In this document: positions 8,725 to 16,520 of the stretch, piece by piece
How positions within the stretch are numbered: position 1 is the stretch's first letter
How the letters are laid out: every line of letters begins with the position of its first letter
Assembly: GCA_036374175.1 (NCBI GenBank)
Contig: DASUUH010000117.1
Coordinates: 1 to 56,137 of the forward strand
Source of the DNA: JASLBX01 sp036374175
Lineage (GTDB): Bacteria; Actinomycetota; Actinomycetes; Jiangellales; Jiangellaceae
Length of the DNA stretch: 56,137 nucleotides
Direction: 5' to 3'
Program-made: the position numbers and the translations under genes
Notes under the pieces: generated by a model
Seen by the model: the letters and a program-made list of their open reading frames with translations, nothing else
The model's database searches: none
Told to the model about the DNA's origin: nothing

Positions 8725-9046
8725 CCCGAGCCGCGGCTGGTCTTGCTCTTACCCGTAGCCTTCGTTGCGGGTCTCGGCTTCGAGGTGTTCGGAGTGTTCT
8801 GGGATCTGTCGTTGCAGCAGCACGTCCCCACCGATCGGCTGGCGAGGGTCTACTCGTTCGACGCGGTCGGGTCGTACGCGATGATCCCGATCGGTCAGCT
8901 GGCGGCCGGGCCCCTGGCGGCCGTGGCCGGGGGTGGAGGTTGGCGTGCTGGCCAGCGCGACTGTCATTGCAGCGGCGATCACATCGACCCTGTTCGTGCC
9001 GTCGGTGCGCCGGCTCCAGCGCACGGATGTGCCGCAACTGCGTTGA
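8725..9046 (+). pseudogene. C-terminal remnant of an MFS transporter, frameshifted
   Basis: Translation from about 8731 gives FEVFGVFWDLSLQQHVPTDR, then a stretch ending YAMIPIGQLAAGPLAAVAGG. This is the C-terminal half of EntS-like major facilitator permeases. An in-frame stop at 8722-8724 removes everything upstream. The reading shifts frame at a run of five G (8929-8933) and continues as VLASATVIAAAITSTLFVPSVRR to a stop at 9044-9046. The missing N-terminal two thirds show that the gene is decayed even if the G-run shift were a sequencing error. It explains most of the 383-bp gap between 8678 and 9062. Confidence 0.72.
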
Positions 9047-9061
9047 CCATGCCACCAGTGC

Positions 9062-9856
9062 TCAGCGGCGGTATTCCCGCGGCGTGAGGCGCGACAGTGC
9101 GGCATCGTGCAGGAGCCCATTGGTCGCGACGGCATTGCCGCCGAGCGGGCCGGGCGATCCGGTCAGGTCGGTGAAGGTGCCGCCGGCTTCTTCGACGATG
9201 ACCGTGAGGGCGGCCATGTCGTGCAGCGCGAGTTCCGGCTCGGCCACGACGTCGACCGCGCCGTCGGCCAGCAGCATGTACGACCAGAAGTCGCCGAAAG
9301 CGCGGGTGCGCCAGCACGAGCGCATCAGATCGAGAAACTCATCGAGCAGTCCGGCTTTCTCCCACCCGCCGAGCGACGAATAGGACAGTGACGCGTTGCC
9401 CAGCCGATCGATGTCCGATACGTGGCATCGGGTCGCTGATGCCAGTGACTTGCCGGTCCACGCGCCGGTGCCGCGTGCGGCCCACCACCGCCGGCCGAGT
9501 GCCGGTGCCGACACGACCCCGGCCGCTACTTGGTTGCCTTCCATCAGCGCGATGAGCGTCGCCCAGACAGGCACACCGCGCAGGTAGTTTGCCGTCCCGT
9601 CGATGGGATCGATGACCCAGCGGCGCGCTGCCCACCCAACCGAGCCCATCTCCTCGCCGACGATGGCATCACGCGGGCGAGAGCGCTGCAACGTCCGCCG
9701 GATTGCCTCCTCGGTGGCTTGGTCGGCGTCCGTGACGAACGTCGCATCGGCCTTGGTCTCGACCCGCAGGTCGCGAGCCCGGAAACGTTGCATCGTCTGG
9801 GCGTCCGCACCGTCGGCGAGAACATGGGCGAAGCGCAGATCGTCGTCGTAGGCCAC
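9062..9856 (-). CDS. hisN: Inositol monophosphatase family protein, likely histidinol-phosphatase
   Basis: 264 residues of the metal-dependent inositol monophosphatase superfamily. The metal-binding motifs are all present: DAIVGEEMG near residue 65-70, WVIDPIDGTANYLRG near 80-95, and ELALHDMAALTVIVEEAGG near 210-228, where the usual Trp before Asp is His but the ligand Asp is kept. The sequence and its position near rsgA and aroA match the actinobacterial HisN type, which removes phosphate from histidinol phosphate in histidine synthesis; a general inositol phosphatase is the alternative. The GTG start at 9856 is followed within 3 bp upstream by a repeat copy (9859-9900). Confidence 0.82.
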   Translation of the reverse strand: MAYDDDLRFAHVLADGADAQTMQRFRARDLRVETKADATFVTDADQATEEAIRRTLQRSRPRDAIVGEEMGSVGWAARRWVIDPIDGTANYLRGVPVWATLIALMEGNQVAAGVVSAPALGRRWWAARGTGAWTGKSLASATRCHVSDIDRLGNASLSYSSLGGWEKAGLLDEFLDLMRSCWRTRAFGDFWSYMLLADGAVDVVAEPELALHDMAALTVIVEEAGGTFTDLTGSPGPLGGNAVATNGLLHDAALSRLTPREYRR

Positions 9857-9858
9857 AG

Positions 9859-9900
9859 GCGCAACCTAGCGCGTCGAACCACGGAAGCCGAGGATCCGTG
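9859..9900. repeat. Copy 1 of a 42-bp repeat with an internal inverted repeat
   Basis: Matches 10591-10632 at 39 of 42 positions by hand alignment. Both copies contain CACGG and CCGTG arms 11 nt apart and the shared core GCGTCGAACCACGGAAGCC. This copy abuts the hisN start on the opposite strand. Confidence 0.75.
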
Positions 9901-9980
9901 AGGCTGGAAGACGGTGTGCCGGAATGGCCTGGTCCAGAATTCGCGTACTCGGCGCCCATCGGCCCCGCGTGCTGGGGGAG

Positions 9981-10448
9981 TCACTCGGTCTGGGCGTACT
10001 CCTCGAGGCGCTTGAGTACGAGGTCCCAGCCAGTGTCGTAGTTCTCTCGTAGTGGGATACCGTCCTGCCCGAACTCCTCCCACAAGCTCTGGGTGAGAAG
10101 GACCTCGGTGCCGCCTTCGACGGCCCGGAACGTCACCTCGAGGCGGGACGCCGCCAGTGGTTCAGTGGTCGGATGCCAGGCCAGCACAAATCGGGCGGGC
10201 GGATTCCAGGCGAGTACGTCGGCCCAGCTGTACTCCCGCCCATCTGCAGTCACCTCGATGACCCGACCGCCCACCCGGCCCTCGAAGCGCAGGGTGCGCA
10301 CTGCGGTCACATCGGCGCTTATCGAGTGCGTCTCTACCGGCCACCACTCGGCCATGCGGGCGGTGAACAGGTCGAACGTGCGCTCGGGTGGCAGCGGGAC
10401 GGTGCATGTCTTGTGCAGTGGCGGAATCGTGGTTGCGGGGTTGGACAT
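9981..10448 (-). CDS. SRPBCC (AHSA1/START-like) domain protein
   Basis: 155 residues. The SRPBCC ligand-cavity fold is recognisable: HKTCTVPLPPERTFDLFTARMAEWWP near the start, GRVIEVTADGREYSWADVLAWNPPARFVLAW in the middle and LRENYDTGWDLVLKRLEEYAQ at the end, the usual C-terminal helix. I chose the ATG at 10448 because AAGGAG sits seven bases before it; the open frame continues up to 10541 without convincing family sequence. These proteins bind small hydrophobic molecules or help Hsp90-type partners. No ArsR partner gene, often found with this family, is visible next to it. Confidence 0.82.
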   Translation of the reverse strand: MSNPATTIPPLHKTCTVPLPPERTFDLFTARMAEWWPVETHSISADVTAVRTLRFEGRVGGRVIEVTADGREYSWADVLAWNPPARFVLAWHPTTEPLAASRLEVTFRAVEGGTEVLLTQSLWEEFGQDGIPLRENYDTGWDLVLKRLEEYAQTE

Positions 10449-10590
10449 GGTGGCTCCTTCTAGTCGTGCGGCGCGAACGAAATGGTCCATAACGTGTTGC
10501 CAGCGGTCGTCGATCCAACGGTGCAGCGCGGCCATGCACATCAGGCGTCGAGATTGCGGTCATGTTCGGCGCCCCACGCAGCGCTGGGTG

Positions 10591-10632
10591 GCGCAACGTA
10601 GCGCGTCGAACCACGGAAGCCGAGAACCCGTG
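10591..10632. repeat. Copy 2 of the 42-bp repeat
   Basis: 39 of 42 bases match 9859-9900, in the same orientation. The inverted arms here extend to CCACGG and CCGTGG with an 11-nt loop. It lies in the intergenic space 38 bp before the DUF2231 gene. Confidence 0.75.
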
Positions 10633-10670
10633 GGGCACTATGAACGCGCCGTGGGGAGAAGGAGGCTGGC

Positions 10671-11129
10671 GTGCCGGACGAGATACTTGGGATTCCATTA
10701 CACCCCCTGGTGGTCCACGCGACGGTGGTCTTCGTGCCCCTCGCAGTGCTGGGAACGCTGGTGTTCGCAGCGGTACCGAGGTGGCGTAGGGGATACGGAT
10801 GGCTCGTATCGGCCGTCTCGTTCGTCGCCCTGGTGACCGTTCCACTGGCGACGAGATCCGGCAAGCGCCTGCGCGACAGCCTTGAACTCGGCGGGCCGGT
10901 GCTGGAAAAGATTCAGGAACACGAGCAGATGGGCGACCGGGTCATCTGGGCCGTGGCGCCGATGTTCGCGTTCAACCTGGCAGCGATGCTGATGATCCGA
11001 GCGCGTCGCTCTTCGGCGGAGGTAACCGTGGTTGCGGTGCTCGCGTCCGTCGCCGCGATTGCGGCCGGCGTCCTCGTAGTGATCACCGGCCACCTGGGGT
11101 CCCAGGCGGTATGGAACCCTGGGGGCTGA
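10671..11129 (+). CDS. DUF2231 family membrane protein
   Basis: 152 residues with four predicted membrane helices, at about 17-36, 45-62, 95-112 and 122-142. The N-terminal ILGIPLHPLVVHATVVFVPLA is the DUF2231 hallmark, with the two conserved histidines of the LHPxxVH motif. The GTG start at 10671 follows GAAGGAGG. Relatives often accompany redox or heme-linked genes, but here the neighbours (SRPBCC and rsgA, both on the other strand) give no clear partner. Molecular function unknown. Confidence 0.85.
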   Translation: MPDEILGIPLHPLVVHATVVFVPLAVLGTLVFAAVPRWRRGYGWLVSAVSFVALVTVPLATRSGKRLRDSLELGGPVLEKIQEHEQMGDRVIWAVAPMFAFNLAAMLMIRARRSSAEVTVVAVLASVAAIAAGVLVVITGHLGSQAVWNPGG

Positions 11130-11136
11130 TGCGCGG

Positions 11137-12156
11137 CTAGTCCCCCGCCCGGCGTTGCCGGCTGGCCAGCAGCCGGCGATAGGAATCGACCCGCGCAGGG
11201 TCGAGGCGGCCGGCGAGCACCGCGTCATCCAGCGCACACTCGGGTTCTGCCGCGCCGTGGGTACATCCACGCGGGCACTCTGCGGTTTCCGCGTCCAGGT
11301 CGGGAAAGGCGTGGATCAGGTGGTTCGGATCGACGTGGGCCAGACCGAACGAACGGATTCCCGGCGTGTCGATGATCCATCCACTGAATCGGCCCTTTTC
11401 GCCCGGCAGCGGTAACGCGACCGCGCTAGCGGACGTGTGCCGTCCCCGGCCAGTCACGACGTTCACCTCGCCGGTAGCCCGGTCGGCGCCGGGCACCAGC
11501 AGATTCACGAGCGTCGATTTGCCAACTCCGGAGTGGCCCACCAGCACGCTGGCGCGGTCCCTCAGCCGGATCATCAGCGTCTCGGGCTCGACGTCGAGCC
11601 CGCTCTCGAGGGTCGGGACGCCCAACGGGCCGTAGATGGCTCGCAACTCCGCCGGATCGGCCAGATCTGTCTTGGTGATGCACAGCAAGGGATCCAGGCC
11701 CGCGTCGTACGCCGCGACGAGGCTCCGGTCGATCAGCCGCGGGCGTGGCTCGGGATCGATGACCGACGTGACGATCACCATTTGATCCGCATTGGCGACG
11801 ATGATGCGTTCGACGGGATCGTCGTCGTCGGCGGTACGGCGCAGCACTGTCGTGCGGTCATGGACGCGGACGATGCGGGCCAGCGACCCTTCGCGGCCCG
11901 ACGTGTCACCGACGAGATCAACCCGGTCGCCGACCACCACACCTTTGCGGCCCAGTTCGCGTGCTCGCATGGCGGTGATGGTGCGTTCGTCGGCCCCGAC
12001 GATGCAGGTAAGGCGTCCGCGATCGACGGCGATGACAAAACCCGCTTCGGCATCTTCGTGTTTCGGCCGGATCTTGCTACGCGGCCGGGAGCCACGGCCC
12101 GGACGGACCCGGACGTCGGTTTCGTCGTACGCCTCGTGGACCCGGCGCCGGCTCAC
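11137..12156 (-). CDS. rsgA: Ribosome small subunit-dependent GTPase A
   Basis: 339 residues of the circularly permuted GTPase that checks late 30S maturation. After an OB-fold domain with GVVVGDRVDLV, the permuted G motifs appear: G4 CITKTDLAD near residue 180, G1 VGHSGVGKSTLVNLL near 227, and G3 WIIDTPGIRSFGL near 275. The C-terminal zinc-binding segment CPRGCTHGAAEPECAL near 302-317 follows. I chose the GTG at 12156, 23 bp after the aroA stop, with GGAGTG before it. Cotranscription with aroA is typical for actinobacteria. Confidence 0.92.
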   Translation of the reverse strand: MSRRRVHEAYDETDVRVRPGRGSRPRSKIRPKHEDAEAGFVIAVDRGRLTCIVGADERTITAMRARELGRKGVVVGDRVDLVGDTSGREGSLARIVRVHDRTTVLRRTADDDDPVERIIVANADQMVIVTSVIDPEPRPRLIDRSLVAAYDAGLDPLLCITKTDLADPAELRAIYGPLGVPTLESGLDVEPETLMIRLRDRASVLVGHSGVGKSTLVNLLVPGADRATGEVNVVTGRGRHTSASAVALPLPGEKGRFSGWIIDTPGIRSFGLAHVDPNHLIHAFPDLDAETAECPRGCTHGAAEPECALDDAVLAGRLDPARVDSYRRLLASRQRRAGD

Positions 12157-12178
12157 GGCAGATTCCCACTCCGCCGGT

Positions 12179-13471
12179 TCATTGCTCCAACCCGTCGCCC
12201 AGCATCCGCTGCCACATCCCAGCGAAGTCGGGCAAGGTCTTGGACGTCGTCTCGATGTCGTCGACCTCAATGCCAGGAACAACCAGACCGAGGACGGCAC
12301 CGGCCTGGGCCATCCGATGATCGGCGTAACTGTGGAAAACACCACCGCGGAGCGGACGGGGGCTGATCAGCAGTCCGTCCGCTGTTTCGGTCACGTCACC
12401 ACCGAGGCCGGTCAACTCGGTCGCGAGCGCGGCCAGTCGGTCGGTCTCGTGCCCCCGAATGTGAGCGACTCCGCGGAGCCGAGACGGCGAAACCGCCAAC
12501 GCAGCCAGCGCCGCCACGACTGGGGTGAGCTCGCTGACGTCGTGTAGATCGGCGTCGATGCCGGTAAGTCGCCCGGTGCCGGAAACCGTCAACCCGGCTG
12601 CATCGAGCACACAGGTGCCGCCGAACTGAGTCAGCAGGCCCCGCAGCACGTCCCCGGCCTGTGTGGTACGTCCCGGCCAGCCAGGCACCCGAACCTCTCC
12701 GCCGGACACCAGGGCGGCGGCCAGGAAAGGTGCGGCGTTGGACAGGTCAGGCTCGATCTCGACGTCCAGCCCGGCCAGCGGGCCAGGCGACACTCGCCAG
12801 GTGTTGGGCTCTGCATCGTCCACGTCTGCCCCGGTGGCGCGGAGGATCTGCACCGTCATGTCGATGTGGGGCATCGATGGCACCTGCTCGCCGTCGTGGT
12901 GCACGGTGACGCCTTTGTCGTACCGCGCTCCGGCCAGCAGCAGACCACTGACGAACTGCGACGACGCCGACGCGTCGATAGTCACCGCACCGCCAGGAAA
13001 CGCAGCCGCTCCGGTGATGGTGAATGGCAACGCCGAGCGTCCGCCGTCATCCACGTCGGCGCCGAGGGCGCGAAGCGCCGAGAGCACGACGCCGAGGGGC
13101 CGCTCCCTGGCTCGTGGATCGCCGTCGAAGCGCACTGGTCCGTCAGCCAGGACGGCGACCGGCGGCAAGAAGCGCATGATGGTTCCGGCCAGCCCGCAGT
13201 CCACCTCGGCCGGACCCCGCAGAGGTCCGGGTGTGACCGCCCAATCTGCGGCATCGCCACCGCCCACGTCGTCGATCCGGGTGCCCAGGGACCGCAGTGC
13301 CGCGGCCATCAGCAGGGTGTCGCGGGCGCGCAGCGGCTGCCGCAGCCGGCTCGGCGCATCCGCGAGAGCAGCGATGACGAGCGCTCGGTTGGTGAGCGAC
13401 TTTGACCCGGGAATCGGAACCGAGGCGTGGACGGGTGAGGTCACGGTAGGGGCAGACCAGAGTTGACTCAT
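12179..13471 (-). CDS. aroA: 3-phosphoshikimate 1-carboxyvinyltransferase (EPSP synthase)
   Basis: 430 residues, normal length. PIPGSKSLTNRALVIAALA at about 20-38 carries the shikimate-phosphate and PEP-binding Lys-Ser. VDCGLAGTIMRFLPPVA near 90-106 and DGDPRARERPLGVVLSAL near 115-135 are the two other EPSP synthase signatures. SYADHRMAQAGAVLGL near 390 is the conserved C-terminal motif. The enzyme makes EPSP from shikimate-3-phosphate and PEP in aromatic amino acid synthesis. It sits 24 bp after the DoxX gene and just before rsgA, all on the minus strand. Confidence 0.96.
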   Translation of the reverse strand: MSQLWSAPTVTSPVHASVPIPGSKSLTNRALVIAALADAPSRLRQPLRARDTLLMAAALRSLGTRIDDVGGGDAADWAVTPGPLRGPAEVDCGLAGTIMRFLPPVAVLADGPVRFDGDPRARERPLGVVLSALRALGADVDDGGRSALPFTITGAAAFPGGAVTIDASASSQFVSGLLLAGARYDKGVTVHHDGEQVPSMPHIDMTVQILRATGADVDDAEPNTWRVSPGPLAGLDVEIEPDLSNAAPFLAAALVSGGEVRVPGWPGRTTQAGDVLRGLLTQFGGTCVLDAAGLTVSGTGRLTGIDADLHDVSELTPVVAALAALAVSPSRLRGVAHIRGHETDRLAALATELTGLGGDVTETADGLLISPRPLRGGVFHSYADHRMAQAGAVLGLVVPGIEVDDIETTSKTLPDFAGMWQRMLGDGLEQ

Positions 13472-13495
13472 CGGGAGGCGAGCATAGTCATCGCA

Positions 13496-14047
13496 CTACC
13501 GATGCAGGACGGTCCGAGCCTTGCCGGCAGCCTCGGCCCGGGCCGCTCGCGCGGTGAGGCGGGCCTCGCGGGCCGCGGCGCGTGCGGCCTTACGGGTGTC
13601 CTTGGCGGCGTGCCGGGTCCGCCAGCGAAGGCCTGGCCGACCTTCGGTATCGACACCGGCGAGCAGCAAGCCGCCGGTCAAGCCGACGTTCTTCAAGAAC
13701 TGGACCCGTTCGTTCGCCTTCTCCTGCGGGTCGTCGACCTGCCAGAACTGGTGCTCGGCGATGGTCGACGGCAACAGCGAGCCGGCCAGTGCCAGCGCGG
13801 CAAGCCGGGGGAACCGGTTGGTGGCCAGCATGGCACCCGCAGCCAGGTCGACTGCTCCGCTGATCCTTACGAGCGTCCGCTCGTCGGTCGGCGCCCGCGG
13901 CACGTACTTCTGGAGCAGCGGTGTGACCCGGTCGGTAACCGGCTTGGCGCGGGCGGTGAACGAATCAGGATGGCGCAGCATCTTGAATCCCTGCACCACA
14001 AACAGCGATGCCAGCATCGGCCGGGCAATGGCGCGGATCATACCCAT
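13496..14047 (-). CDS. DoxX family membrane protein
   Basis: 183 residues (181 from the second Met at 14041). IRAIARPMLASLFVVQGFKML is the N-terminal DoxX helix. Further hydrophobic helices lie near 62-82 and 85-100, with a conserved FLKNVGLTGGLLLAGVDTEG near 115-135. The C-terminal 45 residues are Arg/Ala-rich and probably cytoplasmic. DoxX proteins are quinone-linked or redox-associated membrane proteins of unclear function. It is the first gene of a doxX-aroA-rsgA transcription unit, a pairing also seen in other actinomycetes. Confidence 0.85.
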   Translation of the reverse strand: MGMIRAIARPMLASLFVVQGFKMLRHPDSFTARAKPVTDRVTPLLQKYVPRAPTDERTLVRISGAVDLAAGAMLATNRFPRLAALALAGSLLPSTIAEHQFWQVDDPQEKANERVQFLKNVGLTGGLLLAGVDTEGRPGLRWRTRHAAKDTRKAARAAAREARLTARAARAEAAGKARTVLHR

Positions 14048-14161
14048 GGCACTTGCTTACCACGCCAAACGCGTCCCATGCCCGAGGTAGTGACAATCCA
14101 CAACGTCCGGCCGGGTGGATTGCCGCAAGATGTGTCGGGGCGGCGTGGCAGGCTGGAAGCG

Positions 14162-14908
14162 ATGTGTGGACGGTATGCGCTGAGCCAGAGTGCTGATGAC
14201 ATCGCCGAGGAGTTCGGCGTCGACCGCATCGACCTCGCCGAGCGGGTCGAGCCGAGCTGGAACGTCGCACCCACTGATCCGGTCTTCGGCGTGCTCACCA
14301 GGCGCCGGCGCGATGAGCCGGACGTAACTGAGCGGCGGTTGCGGACATTGCGCTGGGGGCTCGTTCCCTCCTGGGCCAAGGACCGGTCGATCGGCGGCCG
14401 GCTCATCAACGCCCGCCTAGAGACGGTTCACGAAAAGCCGGCGTTCCGGCGGGCGTTTGCGGCACGCAGGTGCCTGCTACCCGCCGACGGGTACTTCGAG
14501 TGGTACGGCGAGACGAAGGGCAAGAAGCAGCCGTTCTTCATCCGGCCGCGTGACGGCCGGATGCTGGCCATGGCGGGGCTGTACGAGATCTGGCGCGATC
14601 CAACCGTTCCGGACGACGATCCGGCGGCTTTTGTGTGGACCTCGGTCGTACTGACCACCGATGCGGAGGACGACATCGGCCGGATCCACGACCGGACGCC
14701 GTTGGTCATCGAACCCGAGCGGTGGGCCGAGTGGCTGGATCCGACGCTCGACGACGTCGACGTCTTGCGCGGCCTGTTGATCCCGGCCACGCCGGGCCAG
14801 TTGGACGCGTATCCCGTATCGACGGACGTCAACAGTGTTAAGAACAACGGCCCGCACCTGATCGAACCGCTGCCCCCTGAGCCGGATGCCGAACCCGCCC
14901 TCTTCTAA
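14162..14908 (+). CDS. SOS response-associated peptidase family protein (SRAP/YedK/HMCES)
   Basis: 248 residues. It starts MCGRYALSQSADDIAEEFG, so after Met removal the catalytic Cys is N-terminal, as required for thiazolidine crosslinking to abasic sites in single-stranded DNA. Family landmarks follow: SWNVAPTDPVFGVL, LRWGLVPSWAKD, LINARLETVHEKPAFR, RRCLLPADGYFEWYGE and a HDRTPLVIEPERWAEWLDP stretch with the active-site His near 180. The open frame extends far upstream (from 13463), but only the ATG at 14162 keeps the essential Cys2. It shields abasic lesions at replication forks. Confidence 0.93.
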   Translation: MCGRYALSQSADDIAEEFGVDRIDLAERVEPSWNVAPTDPVFGVLTRRRRDEPDVTERRLRTLRWGLVPSWAKDRSIGGRLINARLETVHEKPAFRRAFAARRCLLPADGYFEWYGETKGKKQPFFIRPRDGRMLAMAGLYEIWRDPTVPDDDPAAFVWTSVVLTTDAEDDIGRIHDRTPLVIEPERWAEWLDPTLDDVDVLRGLLIPATPGQLDAYPVSTDVNSVKNNGPHLIEPLPPEPDAEPALF

Positions 14909-14930
14909 CCCCCTTCCCAAAGACTGCAAG

Positions 14931-14948
14931 CTCAGGGTCATCCCTGAG
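14931..14948 (+). terminator. Intrinsic terminator-like hairpin
   Basis: CTCAGGG-TCAT-CCCTGAG is a perfect 7-bp stem with a 4-nt loop, 22 bp after the SRAP stop codon and 34 bp before the next start. There is no T-tract, as often in high-GC genomes. Confidence 0.5.
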
Positions 14949-14982
14949 GCCCTGCCACCCCGGCTGACGTAGCCTGGTAGGC

Positions 14983-15402
14983 ATGCTGACCAACCTGATC
15001 GAGCTCGCAGTCGCTCTCGCCGGTGGCGGCATGGTGGCACTTTGTGTCAAGCAGGCTCGGCACAAGGGCTGGGCCGGCTCGTTGCAGATGGCCGCCGGCG
15101 GTTTCCTGCTCATCGGCGCGGCCGCCATCGGGATCGTCGGCTTCCTGGCCGGACTCGTGCTCAACCCGCTGGCCTGGCTTGGGGTCGTGGCCCTGGGCAT
15201 CGCAAGTGTGCTCTTCGTAGCGGGCCAGCGGCTCGAGGGCCGCTCCACTGGCCGTGCGGTGAAGGGCTCCGGCGACGCCGAGGGGGCGAAGGCGGTCCGC
15301 GGAAAGCAGGCGAAGGCCGTCGAGAGCAAGAAACCGCAGCCGGGCGTCGACGACGACATGGCCGAGATCGAGGAGATCCTTCGCCGCCACGGCATCCAGT
15401 AG
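14983..15402 (+). CDS. Small actinobacterial membrane protein of unknown function
   Basis: 139 residues. Hydrophobic segments lie near 5-22, 31-53 and 57-75; the second and third are the clear membrane helices. A charged linker (Lys/Gly/Glu-rich, about 80-120) leads to an acidic C-terminal helix, DDDMAEIEEILRRHGIQ, which looks conserved in style and might bind a partner. It lies alone between the terminator-like hairpin and the convergent ion-channel gene. I do not recognise a function. Confidence 0.72.
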   Translation: MLTNLIELAVALAGGGMVALCVKQARHKGWAGSLQMAAGGFLLIGAAAIGIVGFLAGLVLNPLAWLGVVALGIASVLFVAGQRLEGRSTGRAVKGSGDAEGAKAVRGKQAKAVESKKPQPGVDDDMAEIEEILRRHGIQ

Positions 15403-15419
15403 TCCGGCTCCGCGATCGC

Positions 15420-16106
15420 CTACGACGCCTTGGCGCGCTCACTCGCCCACACACCCACGAGTCTGGCGATGACCACGGCAAGAAACAGGGTGCCGACCAC
15501 GGCCTCGAGCGACGCGAGTGAACGCGCCCACGGCGTGACCGGATAGATGTCGCCGTAACCGAGCGTGGCTATCGTGACGTAGCTGTAGTACATGAGTTGC
15601 TGCCAAGCCGGCGATTGGCCGGCCAGTTGCGGATCGTCGAAGCTGCCCGGCTGGGCGATCTCTAAGATGCTGAAGGTGGCGCCGAAGAAGCCGCCCATGA
15701 TCACGTAGACACACACAGCGGCAAGGATCAGCTCGGTTCCGACTGCTTGCACTCGGCGGAAGATGAAGCGCATCAGCGCGAGCATCAGGGCCAGCATAAA
15801 AGCGGCAAGGGACGTCAGCATGCTGACGGCGGCGGCGTTGCTTTCCTGTGCAATGGCGAACCAGATCGCGAAGAAGAACAACACCACGCCGAGCCCGGCC
15901 ACCACCAGTCGCGGTTGACGTTCGTCCCGGACCGTTCTGATCCCGAAAAAGATCATCCCGATGTAGAGCAGCATGTACAGCCCGAGGTGGAGCCGGCTCT
16001 CCAGGGTGATCGGGTAGCCGAACTGCAGCAGCACCACGAAGACCAGGAGCAGAGCCAGGTTTCTGCCCCGGCTTGCGGAGGGGGCTGGCCGAAGGTGTAC
16101 CTGCAT
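15420..16106 (-). CDS. Potassium channel family (two-pore-helix ion channel) protein
   Basis: 228 residues from the ATG at 16106. There are about six hydrophobic segments, and the pore signature MYYSYVTIATLGYGDIYPVTPWAR sits near 165-188; TLGYGDIYP is the K+ selectivity filter. The last helix is SLEAVVGTLFLAVVIARLVGVW. No cytoplasmic regulatory domain follows. The open frame extends upstream to 16292, but that part looks non-coding. No clear ribosome site precedes the ATG, so the start is the least certain part. A GGGGGTAT half-palindrome lies right at the start, similar to the site at 16230. Confidence 0.82.
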   Translation of the reverse strand: MQVHLRPAPSASRGRNLALLLVFVVLLQFGYPITLESRLHLGLYMLLYIGMIFFGIRTVRDERQPRLVVAGLGVVLFFFAIWFAIAQESNAAAVSMLTSLAAFMLALMLALMRFIFRRVQAVGTELILAAVCVYVIMGGFFGATFSILEIAQPGSFDDPQLAGQSPAWQQLMYYSYVTIATLGYGDIYPVTPWARSLASLEAVVGTLFLAVVIARLVGVWASERAKAS

Positions 16107-16229
16107 GGGGGTATGTAACCAGGCAAATGGGCGGTGCAGTACTCGCCGCGGTACACCTGGGAGGCTTTGCGGCCACGGCTGCGGGTAACCCGCGTCGCGT
16201 GGACCGATGCGGGGTCGATGTGCCAACCA

Positions 16230-16245
16230 ATACCCAGGGGGGTAT
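16230..16245. promoter_or_regulatory. ATACCC-N4-GGGTAT palindrome, CsoR/CstR-type operator candidate
   Basis: ATACCCAGGGGGGTAT has perfect 6-bp arms around four bases. This is the general form of operators bound by the CsoR/RcnR/CstR family of copper or persulfide sensors. It lies about 80 bp before the small Cys-rich gene at 16328. No such regulator gene is in the window, so the binding protein would be encoded elsewhere. Confidence 0.5.
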
Positions 16246-16327
16246 AGTTCGGTGCGGATGAACTCGCTCGATCGTCCGCAACGCCGTGCCACACCCTCAC
16301 GGCTTGCGGAGTGACCATGGAGGAAAC

Positions 16328-16489
16328 ATGTGTAGTGCAGTGACCTGCCGGAAATGCGGTAAGACGACGTGGGCCGGCTGCGGTCAGCACGTTGACCAGG
16401 TAATGCGCAACGTGCCTAAGTCCGACCGCTGCCAAGGCCACGCCGACGAGCCGCGCACGGGCCTGCTGACTCGTATCTTCGGCCGGTGA
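16328..16489 (+). CDS. Small Cys-rich protein, putative zinc/metal-binding
   Basis: 53 residues. The N-terminal half reads MCSAVTCRKCGKTTWAGCGQ and then HVDQVMRNV. Cysteines at 2, 7, 10 and 18 with His21 and a later Cys could bind a metal, much like a miniature zinc ribbon. GGAGGA lies a few bases before the ATG at 16328, which argues for real translation, and the ORF is preceded by the CsoR/CstR-like palindrome. I recall similar short proteins in actinobacteria, with no assigned function. A role in metal or sulfur stress is inference from the palindrome only. Confidence 0.72.
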   Translation: MCSAVTCRKCGKTTWAGCGQHVDQVMRNVPKSDRCQGHADEPRTGLLTRIFGR

Positions 16490-16520
16490 CGTGCTCACAC
16501 AGCCATAGCTGTCCCTGAGA

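Noticed and set aside
7716..8831. 371-codon minus-strand frame opposite the AI-2E gene
   Set aside because: It is rich in Asp/His/Arg/Gln, as expected from antisense of a hydrophobic gene, and has no recognisable motif.
9062..9856. Loss of activity in HisN because the usual Trp-Asp reads His-Asp
   Set aside because: The metal-binding Asp is intact, and the Trp is not a ligand.
10449..10541. N-terminal extension of the SRPBCC protein to 10541, or an ArsR gene end
   Set aside because: The 31 residues do not resemble ArsR or SRPBCC, and AAGGAG before 10448 decides the start.
13463..14161. Long in-frame extension of the SRAP gene upstream of 14162
   Set aside because: It runs antisense through DoxX, has no family sequence, and would bury the Cys that must be residue 2.
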